Positions 56,220 to 64,000 of a DNA stretch of 64,000 nucleotides are shown piece after piece. The stretch covers positions 627,178 through 691,177 of the forward strand of contig JAJEKV010000125.1 of NCBI GenBank assembly GCA_021234155.1. The letters run 5' to 3'. The notes beneath the pieces were generated by a model that was not told the origin of the DNA, made no database searches, and saw nothing but the letters and a program-made list of their open reading frames with translations. A program made the translations under genes and the position numbers. This DNA is from Isoetes taiwanensis. Lineage: Eukaryota; Streptophyta; Lycopodiopsida; Isoetales; Isoetaceae. Within the stretch, counting starts at the first letter, position 1. Every line of letters starts with the position of its first letter.

Positions 56220-57455
56220 ATCCAGCATTGCACCCTTAATAAACATTGATAAATAGAAATTTCTCAAGTGTGTTGTCTCCCAAAATCATCCTCTTCTTCT
56301 GATATAAAGTGGTTGAGCTCTCTGGCTGAACTATAAATTGATTCTTAGATGGTCGATCTCTACTTTGATCTATTTATTTTATTTAACTCCTTTGTTTTTT
56401 AACAACATTGCATTGTCAAATAGTGGGTCCAAATAGGTTTGAACTAAAGAAATATTCGCGGCGGCTTCGGCTGCAGCAATAAATTTTATTGTAATTATAA
56501 GGCATATGACTAATGCAGCAGTGCACAATGTCTATGTTCAAGAATTTGTTAAGTTAAACATTGGAAACTTTGTAATTCCCACATCTTACCATTACATAAC
56601 ATTTCAGCCAAAAAATCAAAAGCAACTAGTTGCTAGATTAAAATAGGTAGGGCAAAGAGAGCACCAATCCACTTTTTGTCAATCACAGCTTTAAGACAAT
56701 CACAAAGATGTCTACATCGCATTTGAAGGAGAGGCGAGACATGGGATGATGTAAATGGTACCAAGGACAAGAGAAAAGATCCTACATCGATTGCGGTCAT
56801 TGATGACTTAATGAAAGCTAAATCTGCCAACAAAAAAGTAAATAAAAGCATCCCACATATGCATAATCTTATATCACAATACCTTCTAGCTTCTAAACAA
56901 TCCTTTGCCTCACTTTCAAGGTAACGGACTAAAATTTCCACCGTTGTTGCTTCCTTCATTTTCTTCAATTGAGGCGTTTTAGTCATGAATGAACAAAAGC
57001 CTAGAAAATAAACTTAGCAAAAAAGCCAACAGAAGAGACCCACTCTAGGCCAATTAGTCAACAAGTCAAAAGCTAGAATCATGCTTATTAAATCTTTCAT
57101 GAAGAGCTTTTGCAAAACTCATTTTAAAGGAACTAACTTGATATGTAGCTACTCTAGACCACATAATGCCTGCAGTTGCTTTTCTGCTTCACAATCTCCA
57201 TAAGCAACTCTGAGAGAACCGCATGCACAACATGCTGGGAGAACTATTTGCTAAGTCAGCATCAACAAAACCCTTTGTAGTAGATGCTATAGCCTTATAG
57301 ATTGTCCCTTGATCTTTTTGAGTCCAATGGAGAACATCCATTTCGTGTCCCAGCATAATTCTTTGGAAAATGGATCCACTTAAAAGTCTATAATGGACCT
57401 GGCCACTTGATGGAAAAGTATATGTACACATGCTTGGCATGCATGCATGCATGTG
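56220..57455. other. No recognised gene
   Basis: Includes a copy of the GAAATRTTCGCGGCGGC hairpin motif at 56,447-56,475 (also near 31,024 and 31,189). A short (CATG)n stretch is at 57,436-57,456. Confidence 0.4.
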
Positions 57456-57459
57456 TGCA

Positions 57460-59945
57460 TGCGTGGAGAGTACAAAAGCAAGAATCTTGCCTCTTTTGTG
57501 GAGGGCTTTGGCAGAGCATGATGACAGCGGAACATTGGGGAGGCAAGAGCTTGAGAGATTGCATCCAAATTGCATCAAGGTGATCGAAGAGGCTAGAGCT
57601 TGCAAAGCACTGCATCAGTCTTCTTCTTACAGGTGGGGATTTTCCATTGATCAATTCGAGATAAATGGGCTGCCATGATTAGATTTATGCATGATTTGAT
57701 AAGAATAGAATAGAATAGAATTTTTATCGTCCACGGAGACCAATTGGCCTATGGGACCCAAGAAGAGGCGCAAAAAGCATATTACTGCCCGGGTTAAAAA
57801 ACCCCCTCCCCGCCCTAAAGGGTTGTTTGGGGGAAAAACTGTGACAGGAATAGGTTTGCTGTCAAACTGTACAGATACAAAAACAAATATAAATATAGAC
57901 AGAAATATGTACATGCATCAGATGAGTGCCTGAGGGCCAAGCTGATCTCGGCGATCCATGATCTCTTGAATGTATGAGCCCAACCTCTATACCGAGCTCG
58001 TGCTCAGTATCTCATGTAGGGGCTGATCAGGATGAACCAGCTCAGCATAGCGTGTCCAAATGTCATTATATGCTGGGCAACTTTGAAGGGTGTGGCATTC
58101 ATCTTCCACATCTCCAACCTGGCAGCGTTGACAAAGCCCCTCCTGCCGCCTGTCTCAATCCGGAGATGGTGTGCACCTGTGCGGATAGAGGCAATGGATC
58201 TACGAAGAAGGATTGGAATTGTGATGAGGGATGAAATTTTGACCCAAGAACAGCCACGACGATATTTGAGTAGGAAAAACTGAGTTTGAGGATATAGTTC
58301 CTCTGGCATGGATTGGATGTGGTTAGAAATGTCGAAATTACTTTAAAATGTCGATTTGCCTTGAAGAGACTTTAGTCTGATGAATCAAGACCTTCTGGGA
58401 ACTGCCACGGTGGTGCCGAATTTAGACATCTTCTGTGCCTTTTGGTTTATTTATATTTATTTTAGCCATTGTTTTGTTGTGCTTTTGTTACATTGTTGTC
58501 ATGTCAATTTGCTAATAACTAAATAAGAAGAGCCATGTCTCTAGCTCAAGGAGTAGGCGTTAGCAAATTGGTTGCAGACGGTCTGGGTGAAATCATTCAA
58601 AGTGGAAATACATGGTTTGAATAAGTAAATTCCTAAAGGAATAATTATTGATGAAAGAACTATAATACTTTAGCAACTCCGAAGATGCGGTAATACTTAT
58701 ATCATTTAAATCATAAGGTATGGAAAGTGGATTTTAATTATGAGTTATTAAATGCTTAGCTAAAAGTCTTTAAGATAAATAAGATGGGTAGAACTTTGGG
58801 CAAAATTGGGCCATAGGAGGTTATAGGAGCTTTTGAAACTTGGTTATGGCGTGGATAAATATTAGTTTAATAAAATACTATGGTATTAAGTGGATTTGGC
58901 ATTATAGCATGAAAATGGATTTGATGGTAAGCTTTGCAGATAGGAGACTGCTAGTATTTCTATTTGGTCAGTGAAGTACATGTGTTGGATTTACATCAGT
59001 ATGACACAAGCCTTGAGACTTCCTCAACATGTTTGGATCGTCATCATGGTCTTCATCATAAGTTAGCTACTTGACACGAGTAGGTTGTATGAGCAATTTT
59101 GGCAAGGGTAAAATCTAGACATAGCATATAGTAAATATCTAATGAAATTCATATGTCTTGGTCTTTGGTATTGCATCACATGTGTTTTGGTATTCGTTGT
59201 CTATTGGATCCTCTGGCGTCGGGCTTCCAGGTTCGGTGGCCTGGGTTGCTCTGGCATGCTCATGTTCATCTGTGTTCTATGTTATGTTCTTATGTTCTGT
59301 GACGCTGGGCATAGTTATCTAGCAAGGATGCTTTGTCAATTTTGTGACTCCATAGTAAGAGGTCCTCCAGTGCCAGATGTGAGCTACGAGATGCACCCAA
59401 CCACTCCCCCTATAGGGCTTGGAATGTAAGCTGGCTGGGCATTTTTCTGCTAATAGGGCATGTATGTAGGCTGGCCGAGCTTTCCATTGTCTCCAAGTTG
59501 AGTGTCATGATGATTTGATCTCTCTTTTATGTTCTCTACGTTTGATGCTTATGTACTTTATTCTCTCTGTTGTCATTGTTTAGCATTGCACCATAGGATC
59601 TTGTGTCTTTGCATTGTCTATGTGCTTGTATCCAAGATTCCAGAGTGTTTCCATGCATGCAGTGGTAGCCAGAGATCCCCATTTAGTCACGAGAACTAAT
59701 CCTAGTGCATGCATGTGCAGTGAATAAGCAAGGCAATGGTCAGAAGGATGGTGACATGGGGATCCTGATTGAGTAGGAAGCTTTTTGACTATTTGTTGAG
59801 TGCAGTCTTGAGGATAGTGTTTCCTCTAGATATTGTTACATTTGATAATGATTATATTATGATTGATCTTGAATTATTGTAAGTAAGAAGATTCAATTCT
59901 TCACATATTGCATTTACCAATCTAGCAAGAGTTTAGAACAAGTTT
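57460..59945 (+). repeat. Large dispersed repeat, copy 1 (interrupted by a LINE)
   Basis: 57,460-57,690 and 58,215-59,945 together match 61,000-62,880 in order and orientation. Shared landmarks: AGGCAAGAGCTTG, TGCCTTGAAGAGACTTTAGT, CTGCCACGGTGGTG, GTAAGAGGTCCTCCAGTGCC and CTTGTGTCTTTGCATTG. After the end of copy 1 comes GATATCAGACC (59,993), which resembles a primer binding site, so the repeats may be LTRs or the 3' half of an LTR element; this is uncertain. No intact ORF. Confidence 0.7.
57695..58225 (-). mobile_element. LINE 3' portion inserted in the repeat
   Basis: Tail (ATTCT)n and the family block (plus-strand TTTATCGTCCACGGAGACCA then GGCCTATGGGACCCAAG) lie at 57,705-57,762. The 3' UTR has the same ACCCCCTCCCCGCCC hairpin region as the LINE at 24,500. 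The C-terminal coding remnant SIASIRTGAHHLRIETGG lies at about 58,150-58,210. Copy 2 of the host repeat lacks the insertion. Flanking AAGAATAGAAT and AAGGATTGGAAT look like a diverged target duplication. Confidence 0.75.
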
Positions 59946-60199
59946 AGACAACTCGAGTTGTCATGAGAGTTAACTCGGCACTCATTACAGATGATATCAG
60001 ACCATGTTGGATCTTTGGGAGTTGACATAGAAAATCAGAGATTAAATTGAGGTCTTGGAATTATGATACTAGTGGTTTTTCTTTCAGAGACATCTGGAGA
60101 TGCTATTCTTAAGAGGGGCAAGAAGTTAGCATTGCGTATTGATTCAAATTGGATGCAAGAATGCTTCATGAACCCTATGGTCAACCCGTGAGAACATGG

Positions 60200-60990
60200 G
60201 TTAAATTTTAGATAAAGATAAAGATAAACTTTTTATAGTCCACGAGAACCCAGTCGAGTTATGGAACCCAAACAAAAAAGGGGGGCATAATCCCAAACCA
60301 AAACTGGGGGACAAACCACCATCATTAGAACCGGGAGAGGGGGGGGGGGCTAATCCCCATCACAAAATAAACAGACATTTAAGTTTCAATTTTTTTACAA
60401 TGAGAATCAGCTGGGGAAGACTAAATACCAAATGCCCAGGGATCAGAAGGCCACTCATCCCGTATAAGAGCTTGTCCTTTTCGGTACGCTGCCCACTTTT
60501 TTTGCAAACGAGCCTCGCGGACTTGTCAAAGTTCCGCCCTCCTTTGGCAGAGCTGGATTGGAGTAAGATCCTCCTGGACAAATGTGGAGCCAAGAGATCG
60601 CATCCCTAAACTGAATGAGGAGATGACCAGGGCAGTCAGGTCATGATGCTCCTATCCGACTGGCTGAGAGGATGCCATCTGGGTGTATGTGCATGGGCTG
60701 GACGACAAAACGCTCCACCTCGTCCCGAGCCAAAATGTCATCCTGCTCTGCAATGCCAACAATATGCAAGTTTAGCTCCGGTGTGTGCCACACTCGTCCC
60801 CTCGGGAACCTCCAGGCTCAGAGGATTGGGTATGCGATGCTCGCTGATCCATGTACTACAAATCCTTCGCCTGGGTAGATATGTTCACTCTGTCCACATA
60901 AGCATGTGTTATGGCATCAGTTGATGCCTCCGGGGGCTAAGACTCTGATGTCTGCACTGAAGCATCACGGGTCTGTACAGGCTCCAGGAG
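60200..60990 (-). mobile_element. LINE 3' fragment with (AGATAA)n tail
   Basis: Tail AGATAAAGATAAAGATAAAC at 60,207-60,230, then the conserved block in the form TATAGTCCACGAGAACCCAG and ATGGAACCCAAAC (60,234-60,270). The GC-rich region to about 60,990 contains short frames that may be LINE coding sequence, but I cannot place motifs in it. Confidence 0.5.
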
Positions 60991-60999
60991 GCGGTATAA

Positions 61000-62880
61000 A
61001 AACAAGGATTTTGCCTCTTTTGACTAGGACTTTAGCAAAGCACCGCGGAGGCAAGAGCTTGGGAAATTGCATCCGAATTGCATCAAAGCAGTCGAGGAGG
61101 GTAGAGCTTGCAAAGAAATGCAACAATCTTCTTCTTACAAGTGGGGATTTTCCATTGAAGAAATCTGAGGTGCATAGGATGCCAAGATTAGATTTACGTC
61201 TGATTTGATAAGGATTAGAATTGTTATGAGGGATGAGAGTTTTACCCAAGGACAACCACGATGATATCTGAGTAGGAAAAACTGAGTTTGAGGATATAGT
61301 TCCTCTGGCATGGGGTTGGGCATGCTTAAGAACATGCTGAGATCACTTTAAAGGGTCGATTTGCCTTGAAGAGACTTTAGTCTGATGAATCGAGACCTTT
61401 TGGGAACTGCCACGGTGGTGTCGGATTTGGATGTCTTCTGTGCCTTTTGGTTTGTTTATATTTATTTTAGCCATTGTTTTGTTGTGCTTTTATTACATTA
61501 TTGTCATATATATTTCCTAATAATTAAATAAGGAGGGTCATTTGTCTAGCTCAAGTAGTAGACATGGTAGCAAATTGGTTGTAGACGGTCTGGGTGGAAT
61601 CATTCAAATTGGAGATATATGGTCTGAATAAGTAGATTCCTAAAGGAATACTTATTGATGAAAGTACTATAATACTTTAGCGACTCCGAAGGCGGTAATA
61701 CTTTTTTCAATTAAATCACGAGGTAAGAAGAAGAAGAAGAGATTTTAACGTCAGTTGTTAAAAGCTTAGCTAAAAGTCTTTAGATAAATAAGATGAGTAG
61801 AACTTTGGTCAAAATTGGGCCATGGGAAGTTATGAGAGCTTTTGAAACTTGGTTATGGCATGGATAACTATTAGTCTAATATAATACTTATGTATTAAGT
61901 GGATTTGGCATTATAGCATGGGAATGGCTTGGGATGGTAAACTTTGCAGATAGGAGGCTAGTAGTATTTCTATTTGGTCAATGAAGTACACGTGTTGGAT
62001 TTACATCAGTATGACACAAGGCTTGAGACTTCCTCGACATGTTTGGATTGTCATCCTGGCCTTCATCAAGCTATTTGACACGAGTAGGTTGTATGGGCAA
62101 CCTGGGTAAAATCTGGACGTAGCATATAGTAAATGTCTAATGAATTTCACATGTCTTGATCTTTATTGGTATTGCATCATATTTGTCATCTTGTTCTATG
62201 TTATGTTCTTGTGCTCTGTCACACCGGACGTAGTTCTCCTAACAAGGAAGCTACGTCAACTTTGTGACTCCATGGTAAGAGGTCCTCCAGTGCCAGCCGT
62301 GGGCTGGAAGGGTATGCGCATACGAGGTGCACCCACCACTCCCGCTACAAGGCCTACTAATGGAGCCTGTATGTAGGCTGGTTGAGCTTCCCATTGTTTC
62401 GGAGTTGTGGGCCATGATGGTTTGATCTCTTTGTTATGTTCTTTGTGTTTGATGCTTATATACTATATTCTCTTTGTTGTCATTGCTTAGCATTGCACCA
62501 TAGGATCTTGTGTCTTTGCATTGCCTATGTTCTTGTATCTAAAATTCTAGAGTGTTTCCATGCATGCAGTGGTAGCCAGGGATCCCCACTTAGTCGATGA
62601 GGACTAAATTTAGTGAGTGCATATGCAGTGAATAAGCAAGGCAATGGTTAGACGAATGGTGACATTGGGATTTTGGTTGAGTTTGAAGGTTCTGGATTAT
62701 TTGTTGAGTTAAATATTGTGAATGTATTGAGGATAGTATTTCCTCTAGATGTTGTTACATACGATAATGATTATATTATGATTGATCTTGGATTATTATA
62801 TATTGCATTTAGCAACCTAACAAGAGTTTATAACAAGTTTAGACAACCCGACTTGCCAGGAGAGCCAACTCGATAGGCTC
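61000..62880 (+). repeat. Large dispersed repeat, copy 2
   Basis: Uninterrupted counterpart of 57,460-59,945, about 3 kb downstream in direct orientation. Provides the empty-site reference for the LINE at 57,695-58,225. Confidence 0.75.
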
Positions 62881-64000
62881 GTCACAAAGTCTGGCTCCGT
62901 TTGTACAATTCTTTCTTGTTAATTGCCCAGCAAATCTTCCAATGTTAAATAAGGAAAGTATATAGTGATGATGTTTGTTCTTGGATGGAATGGATGGATT
63001 GGAATAAGGGTGTTTTCTCATGAAACTGTCGACCTGAAAATATATTGCCAGGTCCAAAACCTGAGCATTCAAAAATGCCTTAGAAATACTTTTGATTCAG
63101 GTCAGAAACCTTGAGTTCTTCAGGTTGAGGCACCTATGGAGTTGCACACCAAGTTCTTGACCTTCAAAACTTGAGGCCCATGTGAAAGCACCCTCAAAAA
63201 GTTGAGTGTCGGTGTTTGCAGCTATTAATCATCCAAAAGCCCTTGATCCCGCTCTCTGTAGACTTAGTCGTCTCTCAAGAGAGTATATGTGAAGCCATAG
63301 CTCCGGTATTGCCACAGCTTAATGGCACCGTAAGGCGCATCTTCCTTCCCACCATAGCCATTCCCGACGTTCACACATAGCCAATGGACCCTTTTTTTTT
63401 CCCTCGAAAAATGAAAATCTATTATCCAGAAAAATCAAGATATATATAAGAGGGCTGTGACATGTGGCAACCTAGCCGATGGAATTATTTTATTTTTTCT
63501 AATATGCTTAATTGTTGATTGAAAGCGGTTGATTGAAAATTCTAGAAATCCAATGGGTTTTAGATAAATTTTGCTTGTGTGGCATAACACGTGGATAGCC
63601 TAGAATTGTAGGAAATTTTGCACTTCCCTTTAGGCAAGCATGCTAAATAAAAAAAAAAAAATAGAAAGAAAGAAAAAAAGTAACAAGTGTCTTATACGGG
63701 TTCAAAATGTGAACCCCTCTTGCTTTTGCCCTTATCTTCATTGAGTCTTTGGTTAACACCACATAGAAAGTGCATAACATCCTCCCATGGAATTTTGCCT
63801 TTATTTGTGCTTTCTGTGGCTATTGTACTCCAACATGAAGGATGCCTTGCTCTACCATATTACAACATGAGGGACCCATATCCTTATGGAGGACTAATGT
63901 TTTTTTGACCTTTATGCAATAGATCTCAACATATTTGCCAATACAATTTCATGGAAATGATCTAAACATGCAGTATGTATTTGCTCGGACAAGTATATGA
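62881..64000. other. No recognised gene
   Basis: AT-rich. ACACGTGGATAGCCTAGAAT at 63,589-63,608 is the reverse complement of a sequence near 33,893-33,912, so a further dispersed repeat is present. A-run at 63,645-63,662. Confidence 0.4.

Noticed and set aside
57388-57678. Cys/His-rich frames near 57.4-57.7 kb
   Set aside because: Driven by a CATG simple repeat and part of a non-coding dispersed repeat.
59142-59429. 95-codon hydrophobic frame
   Set aside because: The homologous place in the second repeat copy (62,140-62,376) does not conserve the frame, so it is probably not coding.

Overview
This is AT-rich nuclear DNA of a land plant. It contains plant receptor-kinase relatives, a PPR fragment, papain-type proteases and GT-AG introns, but only one gene looks intact. 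Most of the rest is decayed mobile DNA of many classes. The class mix (a piggyBac-like transposase, LINEs with microsatellite tails, a tiny LTR element, several MITE families) suggests a large plant genome. A seed-free vascular plant or gymnosperm is a plausible guess, but the sequence does not prove it.

Layout. 1-5400: an LTR-like end, a minisatellite, a broken piggyBac transposase and a MITE with long inverted repeats. 7.6-10.3 kb: a tandemly duplicated tRNA-like repeat, an LRR-kinase fragment and a complete 323-bp LTR retrotransposon with 5-bp target duplications. 11.8-15.2 kb: a 1.67-kb tandem duplication carrying papain-like protease exons (minus strand), one copy with the active-site Cys mutated. 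15.8-24.7 kb: hAT remnant, LINE, FEI-like kinase pseudogene, SINE, second LINE. 26.4-29.2 kb: the one intact-looking gene, a four-exon malectin-like membrane protein without LRRs or kinase. 29.6-42.6 kb: MAPKKK pseudogene, LINE 3' ends, repeats, a hAT-type MITE, a PPR fragment and a second copy of the first MITE. 55.4-64 kb: a 180-bp palindromic MITE with 9-bp target duplications and a duplicated 1.7-kb repeat invaded by LINE fragments.

The main discovery is at 42,977-55,380: a 12.4-kb DNA transposon. It has 31-bp terminal inverted repeats (one mismatch) and ATAT target duplications, and a nearby duplicate of its target shows the unoccupied site. It carries a decayed DUF7869-type putative transposase, a DUF8039-like ORF, a small acidic nuclear-type ORF behind one of two duplicated TATA promoters, and a large four-exon gene. 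Reading through a few stops and frameshifts, that gene appears to encode a ParB-like domain (VIDGQHS), a DNA-methyltransferase-like domain and an FCP1/NIF-type HAD phosphatase domain in one chain. The introns and intergenic parts are studded with a short palindromic motif, CACGCC-N-AGCGTG and variants, which I did not notice outside the element. A phage/bacterial-style ParB-methylase joined to a eukaryotic phosphatase, in a transposon full of palindromic CpG-rich sites, is a system I do not recognise as described. Its domain calls rest on motif reading, not on a search.
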